Both the position numbers and the translations under genes were made by a program. From an uncultured bacterium (GTDB taxonomy: Bacteria; Bacillota; Clostridia; Oscillospirales; Oscillospiraceae): a stretch of DNA of 10,322 bases. The notes under the pieces were generated by a model. That model ran no database searches. It was not told the origin of the DNA and was given only the letters and a program-made list of their open reading frames with translations. Location: positions 1 through 10,322 of the forward strand of contig CASECK010000024.1 of the NCBI GenBank assembly GCA_949286295.1, given 5' to 3'. This document shows, piece after piece, positions 1 to 6,755 of the stretch. Each line of letters starts with the position of its first letter. Within the stretch, counting starts at the first letter, position 1.

Positions 1-183
1 GGCCATGGCGTTGTCGGTCATGATGGTGGCGGGGTTGGAGTTGACCAGAATGGTCTCCACCCCCTCCTGCTTGAGCACCCGGCAGGCCTGGGTGCCGGCG
101 TAGTCAAACTCAGCGGCCTGGCCGATGACGATGGGGCCGGACCCCAGCACCAGGACTTTTTTGATATCGGTATACTTAGGCAT
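1..183 (-). CDS. carB: Carbamoyl-phosphate synthase large subunit, N-terminal part (runs off the window)
   Basis: This is the first 61 codons of the large (synthetase) subunit, which makes carbamoyl phosphate from bicarbonate, ATP and ammonia for pyrimidine and arginine synthesis. The visible residues begin MPKYTDIKKVLVLGSGPIVI and continue with GQAAEFDYAGTQA and LVNSNPATIMTD. These are the hallmark N-terminal motifs of CarB (pre-ATP-grasp fold), so the family call is secure although most of the protein lies outside the window. The ATG is at 183-181 and shares one base with the carA stop (TGATG), which implies translational coupling and equal expression of the two subunits. The gene depends on the carA promoter. 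Nothing in the visible part looks damaged. Confidence 0.95.
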   Translation of the reverse strand, partial: MPKYTDIKKVLVLGSGPIVIGQAAEFDYAGTQACRVLKQEGVETILVNSNPATIMTDNAMA

Positions 184-1265
184 CAGTTGGCACCTCCCAT
201 GGACGCGGCGAAACGGTCTAACACATACTCAACAGCCTTGGGGCCGGTGTTCCCCTCGGGGTGATACTGGGTGGTGAAGCAGTTGGGGCGGGCGTAGCGC
301 AGGCCCTCGCAGCTGAGGTCGTTGACGTTTTCCAAAAAGACCGTGGCCACGGCGGGGTCCACGCTCTCCCGGACCACGGCGTACCCGTGGTTCTGGCTGG
401 TGATATACACCCGGCCGTCCTCCAAGTCCCGGACGGGCACGTTGCCGCCCCGGTGCCCGTAGGGCAGCGCTTCCGTCCGGGCGCCGGTGGCCAGGGCCAG
501 CAGCTGGTGGCCAAGGCCCATGCCGAACAGGGGCAGGGCGCTTTCGTAGAGCAGCTTCACCTGAGCGGTCAGCTCCGGGTAGGCGGCGGGGTCCCCCGGG
601 CCGCCGGAGAGGAACAGCCCGTCGTAGCCCCCGGAGAGCACCTGGCTGGCGGGGGTGGAGGCGGGCAGGGCGGTGACCTGGCAGCCCCGGCGGGTCAGGC
701 AGTCAATGACCCCCTGGGTCACCCCGTAGTCCATCAGGGCCACGTGGCACCGGACCTCGCCCTGGGGGCGGAACACCTGGGGCTGGGCGCGGGTGACCAG
801 GTGGACGGAGTTCTCGGGACGGAAGGCCTTCAGCTGCTCCAGGGCCTGGGCGACATTAAAATGCTCCGCACAGGTGACCATGCCGTTCATGCTCCCCTGA
901 TTACGGAGTATCTTGGTCAGCGCCCGGGTGTCCACACCCTGGATGCCGGTGATATTATGCTGCTTTAAATAGGAATTGAGGTCGCCCTCACAGCGGAAGT
1001 TGCTGCCCCGGGGGGAAAGGTGGCGCACCACCAGGACCTGGGCCCAGGGGCGGCTGGACTGGTCGTCCTCGTGGTTGACGCCGTAGTTGCCGATGAGAGG
1101 GTAGGACATCACCAGCCCCTGTCCGGCACAGGCGGGATCGGTCAGAATCTCCTGATAGCCGGCCATGGAGGTGTTGAAAACCATTTGGCACATACGGGTC
1201 TCAGTGCTGCCGATGCTGGCGCCGGAGAAGATGCTTCCGTTTTCCAGAATCAAAGTCGCTTTCAT
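183..1265 (-). CDS. carA: Carbamoyl-phosphate synthase small subunit, with catalytic Cys replaced by Gly
   Basis: A 360-aa small subunit, close to the family's usual 360-380. It normally hydrolyses glutamine and channels ammonia to CarB. Residues 1-~150 are the CPSase small-chain domain (VFNTSMAGYQEILTDP near 29-44, YPLIGNYGVN at 55-64, GVDTRALTKILRNQG near 110-124). Residues ~175-350 are a class I glutamine amidotransferase domain with LSGGPGDP at 219-226, GHRGGN at 270-275 and QYHPEG at 333-338. The nucleophile elbow reads FGMGLGHQ (247-254) where the family has FG(I/M)CLGHQ. Residue 250 is Gly (codon GGC, plus-strand 516-518), one base from TGC. The partner residues His335 and Glu337 are kept. 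By family knowledge, loss of the Cys should abolish glutaminase activity and leave an ammonia-dependent enzyme, as in vertebrate CPS I; this is inference. The ATG at 1265 is preferred over an upstream in-frame TTG at 1268. Confidence 0.96.
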   Translation of the reverse strand: MKATLILENGSIFSGASIGSTETRMCQMVFNTSMAGYQEILTDPACAGQGLVMSYPLIGNYGVNHEDDQSSRPWAQVLVVRHLSPRGSNFRCEGDLNSYLKQHNITGIQGVDTRALTKILRNQGSMNGMVTCAEHFNVAQALEQLKAFRPENSVHLVTRAQPQVFRPQGEVRCHVALMDYGVTQGVIDCLTRRGCQVTALPASTPASQVLSGGYDGLFLSGGPGDPAAYPELTAQVKLLYESALPLFGMGLGHQLLALATGARTEALPYGHRGGNVPVRDLEDGRVYITSQNHGYAVVRESVDPAVATVFLENVNDLSCEGLRYARPNCFTTQYHPEGNTGPKAVEYVLDRFAASMGGAN

Positions 1266-1316
1266 CAATTACTCACTCGCCTTCCGTCGCAGTTCTGCTG
1301 CTAATTTAATCAAGTT

Positions 1317-1345
1317 ATTCTATCGAAAAAAGTCCCCTTTTGCAA
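1317..1345 (-). promoter_or_regulatory. Sigma-A-type promoter for carAB
   Basis: Reading the minus strand, a -35 box TTGCAA (1345-1340) is followed by exactly 17 bases and a -10 box TAGAAT (1322-1317). Transcription would start near 1310, leaving a leader of about 45 nt before the carA ATG at 1265. I see no PyrR-type attenuator and no terminator hairpin in this short leader, only a small GCAG/CTGC inverted repeat. Predicted from sequence alone. Confidence 0.7.
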
Positions 1346-1463
1346 GATGGTATCTTCCCTTTTTTCCGGCGTTTTTTTTCGCGGTTTTTTGGGCAAAATG
1401 CGGGATAGTTTTCCAAGGCCGGGGGAGACTGAGAGGCGGAGACTTTTTCTGGAGGTGGAGGGA

Positions 1464-2165
1464 ATGTTTACCGGGCTGGTCCGGACGGTGATTTTGTACG
1501 GGCTGATTATCGCCGGGGTGCGGCTGATGGGCAAGCGGCAGGTGGGGGAGCTGGAGCCCTCGGAGCTGGTGATGTCCCTGATTATCGCGGATTTGGCCGC
1601 GGTGCCCATGCAGGACTATGGCATCCCCCTGCTGGCCGGCGTGGCCCCCATTCTGGCGCTGCTGTCGCTGACCATGATGCTGTCGGTGCTCACCATGAAG
1701 AGCGTCCGGCTGCGGGCGCTGCTGTGCGGCCGGCCCAGCGTGGTGATTCGGGACGGGGCGGTGGACCAGCGGGAGATGGAGAAAAACCGCCTGACGGTGG
1801 ACGAGCTGCTGGAGGAGCTGCGGGGCCAGGGGTACAGCGACCTGGCGGCGGTGAAGTACGCCATCTTGGAGACCAACGGCAAGCTGTCCGTCCTGCCCCG
1901 GGCCGGGGAGCGGCCGGCCACCGCCCGGCAGCTGAAGCTGCCCGTCCAGGAGACCGGCCTGCCCCGGGTGGTCATCAGCGACGGGCGGGTCTTAGAGGGC
2001 GGCCTGACCGCCCTGGGGCGGGACCGGCTCTGGCTGGAGCGGCAGTTGAAACAGCGGGGCTGCCAGGGGGCGGCGCAGGTGTTTTTGATGGTGGCCGACG
2101 AGGCGGACAATGTCTATATGGCCAAGCTGCAGGACGGCGGAGCGGAGAGGGTGCGCGGAAGGTGA
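1464..2165 (+). CDS. YetF/DUF421 family membrane protein
   Basis: A 233-aa protein of the YetF (DUF421) family. Residues ~4-21, ~34-50 and ~57-78 form three hydrophobic segments. The cytoplasmic part opens with the family signature CGRPSVVIRDG (88-98), then LTVDELLEELRGQGY and AILETNGKLSVLP, the conserved core of DUF421. A C-terminal extension follows (about residues 155-233). The ATG at 1464 is set by GGAGG at 1451-1455, eight bases upstream; the frame is open further upstream but without another good ribosome-binding site. It overlaps the next gene by four bases (GTGA), a DUF421-DUF4363 pairing common in spore-forming Firmicutes. I do not assign a substrate or activity. It diverges from carA, with about 200 bp between; no convincing promoter of its own was found there. 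Confidence 0.9.
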   Translation: MFTGLVRTVILYGLIIAGVRLMGKRQVGELEPSELVMSLIIADLAAVPMQDYGIPLLAGVAPILALLSLTMMLSVLTMKSVRLRALLCGRPSVVIRDGAVDQREMEKNRLTVDELLEELRGQGYSDLAAVKYAILETNGKLSVLPRAGERPATARQLKLPVQETGLPRVVISDGRVLEGGLTALGRDRLWLERQLKQRGCQGAAQVFLMVADEADNVYMAKLQDGGAERVRGR

Positions 2166-2542
2166 GAAGGTTCTGGGCGGCGCTGGCCGTTTTGCTGCTG
2201 CTGCTGGCGGGCAGCCTGGCCAACGCGTGGTATGTCGGGCAGCTGGCCGGGCGGCTGTCCGGGCAGCTGCTCCAGGCCCGGGAGCTGGCCGGACAGGACC
2301 AGTGGGAGCAGGCCGGGCGGCTGGCCCGGCAGGCCTACGCGCAGTGGCAGGGGCACCATTTCTACCTCCACGCCGTGCTGCGGCACGGGGACACCGACGG
2401 CGTCCAGGTGGCTTTCCGCGCGGCGCTGGATTGTCTGGAGCGGGAACAGGCCGGGCAGTACGCCGCCGCGAGCGGGGAGCTGCTGGAGCGGCTGGCGCTG
2501 CTGGCCCAGGCGGAGCGGCCGTCGGCGGCCAATGTGCTGTGA
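2162..2542 (+). CDS. DUF4363 family membrane-anchored protein
   Basis: A 126-aa protein beginning at a GTG (2162) that overlaps the stop of the YetF-like gene (GTGA), with GGAGAGG at 2144-2150 as ribosome-binding site. Residues ~3-22 are a single hydrophobic segment (RRFWAALAVLLLLLAGSLAN), a membrane anchor or uncleaved signal. The rest is predicted amphipathic helix rich in Gln, Arg and Leu. The pattern WEQAGRLARQAYAQWQ, then a stretch around HAVLRHGD and a final helix EAxxxLLAQAERPSA-like segment ending NVL, resembles the DUF4363 family, which often follows DUF421 genes. The function is unknown; the overlap suggests it works with the YetF-like protein at the membrane. Several other frames are open here because of high GC, but only this one fits the neighbour and the family. 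Confidence 0.8.
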   Translation: MRRFWAALAVLLLLLAGSLANAWYVGQLAGRLSGQLLQARELAGQDQWEQAGRLARQAYAQWQGHHFYLHAVLRHGDTDGVQVAFRAALDCLEREQAGQYAAASGELLERLALLAQAERPSAANVL

Positions 2543-2564
2543 AGGCCGCCGGGCGAGAAAACCG

Positions 2565-2593
2565 TTGACAGCGGCCCGGCGGGATGTTATAGT
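2565..2593 (+). promoter_or_regulatory. Near-consensus extended -10 promoter ahead of aroA
   Basis: A perfect -35 box TTGACA (2565-2570), a 17-base spacer and a -10 box TATAGT (2588-2593) preceded by TG at 2585-2586 (extended -10). The start point would be near 2600. A short inverted repeat TGACC-N6-GGTCA (2593-2608) covers the expected start point and could be an operator. The promoter lies immediately after the DUF4363 stop and is the obvious driver of the aro operon, but a terminator-like hairpin follows at once. Confidence 0.8.
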
Positions 2594-2607
2594 GACCACA
2601 GAAGGTC

Positions 2608-2645
2608 AAGCCTGCGGTAAACCACAGTTTGCCGCGGGCTTTTTT
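2608..2645 (+). terminator. Terminator-like hairpin in the aroA leader (upstream terminator or attenuator)
   Basis: The 5' arm at 2608-2622 pairs with 2627-2641 around a CACA loop. This gives an unbroken 15-bp stem with two G-U wobbles (2613/2636 and 2618/2631), followed by a run of six T at 2640-2645. It is a strong intrinsic-terminator shape. It lies downstream of the promoter at 2565-2593 and upstream of the aroA ribosome-binding site at 2651-2660. It may end the YetF/DUF4363 transcript, attenuate the aro operon, or both. Confidence 0.75.
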
Positions 2646-2668
2646 ATTTCAGAGAGGAGGAGCGCGCC

Positions 2669-3898
2669 ATGCCCAGCGCCGTTATCACCCCCTGCCGCCT
2701 GGAGGGGAGCGTCCAGGTCCCCCCCAGCAAGAGCATGGCCCACCGCTTTCTGCTGGCCGCCGGCCTGGCAGAGGGGGTGAGCCGCATTGGCAACCTGGCC
2801 CTGTCCCAGGATGTGGAGGCCACCTTGTCCTGCCTGGAGGTCCTGGGGGCCGGGCTGAGCTGGGAGGGGGACGGGTCCCTTCTGGTCCGGGGGACGGCTG
2901 GCCGTCCGGCCGGAGGGGACGGACTTCCCACCTTCCAGTGCGGGGAGTCCGGCTCCACGCTGCGCTTTTTTCTCCCCGTGGCCCTGGCGGTGGCGGGGGG
3001 CGGCCGCTTTGCCGGCCGGGGGCGGCTGATGCAGCGGCCCATGGAGCCCTATGAGAGGGCGCTGACCGGGAAGGGGGTGCGCTGGAGCCAGCAGGGGGAT
3101 ACCCTGAGCGTGGAGGGGACCCTGCCCGCCGGGCGGTATGAGCTGCCCGGGGATGTGTCCAGCCAGTTTGTCACCGGCCTGCTGTACGCCCTGCCCCTGA
3201 CCGGGGGGACGTCGGAGCTTGTGCTCGCCTCGCCCCTGGAGTCGGCCGGCTATGTGGACATGACCCTGCAGGCGCTGGCGCAGTTTGGCGTCCGGGTGGA
3301 GCGGAAGGGGGAGCGGTTCCTGGTGCCGGGCGGGCAGGTCTACCGCCCTGGGCGGGCGGAGGTCCCCGGGGACTGGTCCCAGGGGGCCATCTGGTACGCC
3401 GCCAACTTTTTGGACCACCGGGTGGACATCCGGGGACTGGACGCCCAGTCCAGCCAGGGGGACCGGCAGATTGCCAGCCTGTACTGGCAGCTGGCCAGGC
3501 CCGGAGACCGGAGGATAGACGTGTCCCAGTGTCCGGACCTGGCCCCGGCGCTGGGGGCCATGGCCGCCGTGGCCCGGGGGAGCACCACCCTGACTGGGTG
3601 CGGGCGGCTGCGGATGAAGGAGAGCGACCGGCTGTCCGCCATCGCCGCCGCCGTCAACGCCCTGGGGGGCGACGCGGAGGAGGGGGAGGACACCCTGACC
3701 ATCCGAGGGGCGGGCCGGCTGCGCGGCGGGTGCGCCGTGGACAGCCGGGGGGACCACCGCATCGCCATGATGGCCGCCATTCTGGCCACCCGCTGCCGGG
3801 AGCCGGTGACCGTCACCGGGATGGACTGCGTCAGCAAGTCCTACCCCGATTTCTGGGCGCACTTTGCCATGCTGGGAGGAGAGTTCCATGTGGTCTGA
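2669..3898 (+). CDS. aroA: 3-phosphoshikimate 1-carboxyvinyltransferase (EPSP synthase)
   Basis: A 409-aa EPSP synthase, which joins phosphoenolpyruvate to shikimate-3-phosphate in the sixth step of chorismate synthesis. The N-terminal PPSKSMAHR (18-26) carries the substrate-binding Lys21-Ser22. CGESGSTLRFFLP matches the PEP-site loop (GNAGTAMR in E. coli, with the same second glycine). RPMEPYERAL, the catalytic Asp in QCPDLAPALGAMA, RMKESDRLSAIA and DHRIAMMAAIL follow in family order. The ATG at 2669 has an excellent site, AGAGAGGAGG at 2651-2660. The last 11 bases overlap aroC. It is the first gene of the aro operon. A probable promoter and a terminator-like hairpin precede it, so attenuation is possible. 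Confidence 0.97.
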   Translation: MPSAVITPCRLEGSVQVPPSKSMAHRFLLAAGLAEGVSRIGNLALSQDVEATLSCLEVLGAGLSWEGDGSLLVRGTAGRPAGGDGLPTFQCGESGSTLRFFLPVALAVAGGGRFAGRGRLMQRPMEPYERALTGKGVRWSQQGDTLSVEGTLPAGRYELPGDVSSQFVTGLLYALPLTGGTSELVLASPLESAGYVDMTLQALAQFGVRVERKGERFLVPGGQVYRPGRAEVPGDWSQGAIWYAANFLDHRVDIRGLDAQSSQGDRQIASLYWQLARPGDRRIDVSQCPDLAPALGAMAAVARGSTTLTGCGRLRMKESDRLSAIAAAVNALGGDAEEGEDTLTIRGAGRLRGGCAVDSRGDHRIAMMAAILATRCREPVTVTGMDCVSKSYPDFWAHFAMLGGEFHVV

Positions 3899-5000
3899 AC
3901 TGGGAAACAATCTGCGGGTGTCCGTGTTCGGGCAGTCCCACTCCGCGGCCATCGGGGTGTGCATCGATGGGCTGCCCGCCGGGGAGGCGGTGGATATGGA
4001 GGCGCTGGACGCCTTTCTCCGCCGCCGGGCCCCGGGGCGGCTGGATGTGTCCACCCCCCGAAAAGAGCCGGACAGCCCCCGCATCCTGTGCGGCCTGGTC
4101 CAGGGGCGCACCTGCGGCGCGCCCCTGGCCGCCGTCATCGAGAACACCGACACCCGGTCCGGGGACTATGACCAGCTGCGGGATGTGCCAAGGCCGGGCC
4201 ACGCGGACTACACCGCCCAGGCGCGGTACCGGGGCTTTCAGGACGTGAGGGGCGGGGGGCATTTCTCCGGCCGTCTCACCGCCCCGCTGTGCATCGCCGG
4301 TGGAATCTGCCTTCAGATTCTAAAGCGGCAGGGGGTGGAGATTGCCGCCCACATCCGGTCGGTGGGCCGGGAGGAGGACCGCCCCTTCCACCCCATGGGG
4401 GAGCAGGCGCAGACCCTGGAGCAGCTGAGACGCGCCCCCTTCCCGGTGCTGGAGCAGAAGGCCGGGGAGCGGATGCGCCGGAGAATCCTGGAAGCGCGGG
4501 AGCAGGGGGATTCCGGTGGAGGAGTGGTGGAGTGCCTGGTCCAGGGCCTGCCCGCCGGCCTGGGCGGTGGAATGTTCGGCGGGGTGGACAGCCGCCTGGC
4601 CGCCGCCCTGTTCGGTATCCCCGCGGTCAAGGGAGTGGAGTTTGGCGCGGGCTTCGAGGCGGCGCGGATGCTGGGGTCGGAGAACAACGACCCCTTCCGG
4701 ATGGCCCACGGGCGGCCCGCCCCCGCCGCCAACCGGGCGGGGGGCGTGCTGGGGGGACTCACCACCGGGGCGCCGCTGCTGTTCCGGGCGGCCTTCAAGC
4801 CCACCCCGTCCATCGCCCGGGAGCAGGAGAGCGTCTCCCTGTCCAAGGGGGAGGACGTGCCGCTGCGCGTCCAGGGCCGGCACGACCCCTGCGTCGTCCC
4901 CCGGGCGGTGCCGGTGGTGGAAGCTGCGGCGGCTATCCTGGCTTTGGACCTGCTGCTGGACCCGCCGGCCGTCCTGCCCGGGGCGCCGGAACGGGGGTGA
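3888..5000 (+). CDS. aroC: Chorismate synthase
   Basis: A 370-aa chorismate synthase, which uses reduced FMN to convert EPSP to chorismate, the last common step of aromatic amino acid synthesis. The N-terminal signature is FGQSHSAAIGVCIDGLPAGE (the wider family has GESHG; the His is kept). ENTDTRSGDYDQLRDVPRPG and HADYT follow, then DVRGGGHFSGRLTAP in place of the RGGGRSSARETA of E. coli; this is the form I associate with clostridial enzymes. The C-terminal GRHDPCVVPRAVPVVEA is intact. The start at ATG 3888 follows GGAGG (3875-3879) by eight bases and lies inside the end of aroA, implying coupling. In-frame codons upstream lie within aroA and lack a better site. Confidence 0.96.
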   Translation: MWSELGNNLRVSVFGQSHSAAIGVCIDGLPAGEAVDMEALDAFLRRRAPGRLDVSTPRKEPDSPRILCGLVQGRTCGAPLAAVIENTDTRSGDYDQLRDVPRPGHADYTAQARYRGFQDVRGGGHFSGRLTAPLCIAGGICLQILKRQGVEIAAHIRSVGREEDRPFHPMGEQAQTLEQLRRAPFPVLEQKAGERMRRRILEAREQGDSGGGVVECLVQGLPAGLGGGMFGGVDSRLAAALFGIPAVKGVEFGAGFEAARMLGSENNDPFRMAHGRPAPAANRAGGVLGGLTTGAPLLFRAAFKPTPSIAREQESVSLSKGEDVPLRVQGRHDPCVVPRAVPVVEAAAAILALDLLLDPPAVLPGAPERG

Positions 5001-5005
5001 GGGGG

Positions 5006-6232
5006 ATGGAGCGCGCGCGGTACGGCCTTGTGGGGCAGACCCTGGGGCACAGCTTCTCGCCCCAGCTGCACCGGGAGCTGTCCGGCATGGATTACGCGCT
5101 GTTCGAGCTGCGGCCGGAGCAGCTGGAGGGGTTCCTCCGGGCCGGGGCGTTTGACGGAGTGAATGTGACCATCCCCTATAAAAAGGCGGCGATGGCGTAC
5201 TGCGACCGGCTCACCGGTCAGGCCAGGCGAATTGGCAGTGTGAACACCATCCTCCGGCGCCCGGACGGGACCCTGGTGGGCCACAACACCGACTATGACG
5301 GGGTTTTGTACCTGCTCCGCTCCGCCGGGGCCCAGGTGGAGGGGAAAAAGGCCCTGGTGCTGGGCAGCGGCGGGGCCTCTCTGGCGGTGCGCGCCGCCCT
5401 GAGCGACCTGGGGGCGGGCGCGGTGGTGACCATCTCCCGCAGCGGGGCGGACCACTACGGCAACCTGGAGCGCCACAGGGACGCGGCGGTCATCGTCAAC
5501 GCCACCCCGGTGGGGATGTACCCGGACAACGAGGGCTGCCCCCTGAGCCTGGACGGATTTCCGGTGCTGGAGGGGGTCTTTGACCTCATCTACAACCCCG
5601 GCAGGACCCAGCTGCTGCTGCAGGCCGGGCGGCGGGGGCTGATAAGGGCAGGCGGGCTGGGGATGCTGGCCGCCCAGGCCTGGGCCGCCGAGCGGTTCTG
5701 GGGCATAGAGGTCCCGGAGCGGCAGCTGGAGCTGGCCGCCAGACGGCTGGAGGGGCGCAGCCGGAACATCCTGCTCATTGGAATGCCCGGCTGCGGGAAG
5801 AGCGCCGTGGGCCAGCAGTTGGCCCGGCGGCTGGGGCGGCCGCTGGCGGACTTGGACCATCTGGCGGAGCAGCAGGCGGGGAGGACCATTCCCCAGATAT
5901 TCCAGCAGCAGGGGGAGGAGGCCTTCCGGCGCCTGGAGCACCAGGTCCTGCTCCAGCAGGCCAGGCGCTCTGGAATCGTCATCGCCGCCGGAGGCGGCGT
6001 GGTCACCCGGCCGGAAAATCTGGACCCCATGCGCTGGAATTCCACCGTGGTGTTCCTGCGCCGGGACCTGGCCCAGCTCCCCCGCGACGGGCGGCCCCTC
6101 TCCCAGCGGGAGGGGGTGGAGCGGCTCTACCGCCAGCGCCTGCCCCTGTATCAGGCGGCGGCGGACCTGACGGTGGACAACACCGGCGTGGAGGCCACGG
6201 CGGAGGAGATTATAAGGAGGCTGGGACTGTGA
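5006..6232 (+). CDS. aroE-aroK: Fused shikimate dehydrogenase and shikimate kinase
   Basis: One 408-aa reading frame carries two consecutive pathway enzymes. Residues 1-~250 are NADP-dependent shikimate dehydrogenase: GHSFSP (14-19), NVTIPYKK with catalytic Lys59, GHNTDYDG with catalytic Asp96, the nucleotide-binding GSGGAS (120-125), NATPVGM (165-171), DLIYNP (193-198) and the C-terminal GGLGML. Residues ~252-408 are shikimate kinase: Walker A GMPGCGKS (259-266), shikimate-binding DLD (282-284), FRRLE with Arg308, GGG (329-331), the lid segment DGRPLS and RQRLPLYQAAADL with Arg378. All key residues of both domains are present, so both should work. No stop or frameshift lies at the junction. 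The ATG at 5006 starts five bases after the aroC stop; the aroQ start overlaps its end. Acts in the cytoplasm. Confidence 0.95.
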   Translation: MERARYGLVGQTLGHSFSPQLHRELSGMDYALFELRPEQLEGFLRAGAFDGVNVTIPYKKAAMAYCDRLTGQARRIGSVNTILRRPDGTLVGHNTDYDGVLYLLRSAGAQVEGKKALVLGSGGASLAVRAALSDLGAGAVVTISRSGADHYGNLERHRDAAVIVNATPVGMYPDNEGCPLSLDGFPVLEGVFDLIYNPGRTQLLLQAGRRGLIRAGGLGMLAAQAWAAERFWGIEVPERQLELAARRLEGRSRNILLIGMPGCGKSAVGQQLARRLGRPLADLDHLAEQQAGRTIPQIFQQQGEEAFRRLEHQVLLQQARRSGIVIAAGGGVVTRPENLDPMRWNSTVVFLRRDLAQLPRDGRPLSQREGVERLYRQRLPLYQAAADLTVDNTGVEATAEEIIRRLGL

Positions 6233-6660
6233 AGCTGCTGATTATCAACGGGCCAAATCTCAATATGCTGGGGGTGCGGGAGCCGGACATCTACGGCACC
6301 GGCAGCTACCGGGAGCTGTGCGGGCTGATTGAGCGCACGGCCCGGGAGCTGGAGGTGGAGGTGGAAATCTTCCAGTCCAACCACGAGGGGGCCATTGTGG
6401 ACTGCATCCAGCAGGCCCTGGGCCGGGTGGACGGCATCGTCATCAACCCCGCCGCCTATACCCACACCAGCGTGGCCATCCTGGACGCGCTGAAGGCGGT
6501 GGCCATCCCGGCGGTGGAGGTCCACCTGTCCGACGTGGACGCCCGGGAACCCTTCCGGCGGCTGTCCTACGCGGGCATGGCCTGCCAGGCCCGGTATGCC
6601 GGGCTGGGCGTTCAGGGCTATGTGGAGGCCATGGGCTATCTGAAGCGGCACGGCGGCTGA
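6229..6660 (+). CDS. aroQ: Type II 3-dehydroquinate dehydratase
   Basis: A 143-aa type II dehydroquinase, the usual length for this dodecameric enzyme, which dehydrates 3-dehydroquinate to 3-dehydroshikimate (the substrate of AroE). INGPNLNMLG (6-15), the flexible-loop Arg17 and catalytic Tyr22 (REPDIYG), NHEGAIVD (51-58), INPAAYTHTS with Asn73 and His79, and EVHLSDVDAREPFR with His99 and Arg106 all match the family. The start is GTG at 6229, overlapping the aroK-domain stop (GTGA), with AAGGAGG at 6214-6220 eight bases upstream. It is the last gene of the aro operon; the next clear terminator lies beyond the tRNA gene at 6827-6870, so operon transcripts may run through the tRNA. Confidence 0.97.
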   Translation: MKLLIINGPNLNMLGVREPDIYGTGSYRELCGLIERTARELEVEVEIFQSNHEGAIVDCIQQALGRVDGIVINPAAYTHTSVAILDALKAVAIPAVEVHLSDVDAREPFRRLSYAGMACQARYAGLGVQGYVEAMGYLKRHGG

Positions 6661-6696
6661 CGGGGAAAAGAAAATGGAAAAAACCCCAAAAGACCC

Positions 6697-6724
6697 TTGA
6701 CAATTTCCGATTGTTTGCTATAAT
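6697..6724 (+). promoter_or_regulatory. Consensus promoter for tRNA-Gln
   Basis: TTGACA (6697-6702), a 16-base spacer and TATAAT (6719-6724), preceded by TG at 6716-6717 (extended -10). Both hexamers are perfect matches. It sits 31 bases before the tRNA, in a short A+T-rich gap after aroQ, as expected for a stable RNA gene. Confidence 0.9.
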
Positions 6725-6755
6725 AGCATTCGTCCCTGCTCACGGGGAGCGCGAT

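Noticed and set aside
261..968. Long open frame antisense to carA, and similar long frames opposite aroA, aroC and aroE-aroK
   Set aside because: High GC keeps several frames open. These are rich in Gly, Pro, Arg and Ala, lack ribosome-binding sites and lie opposite genes with clear family motifs.
1266..1268. TTG at 1268 as the carA start
   Set aside because: The ATG directly after it (1265) gives the usual MKATLILE-type start; TTG adds one residue and has no better ribosome-binding site.
1346..1463. Plus-strand promoter for the YetF-like gene
   Set aside because: GATAGT near 1400 resembles a -10 box, but no acceptable -35 lies at 16-18 bases. The T-rich runs make chance matches likely.
4289..5005. 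Upstream extension of the aroE-aroK frame to 4289
   Set aside because: It overlaps aroC in another frame, has shadow composition, and the ATG at 5006 begins exactly where shikimate dehydrogenases begin.
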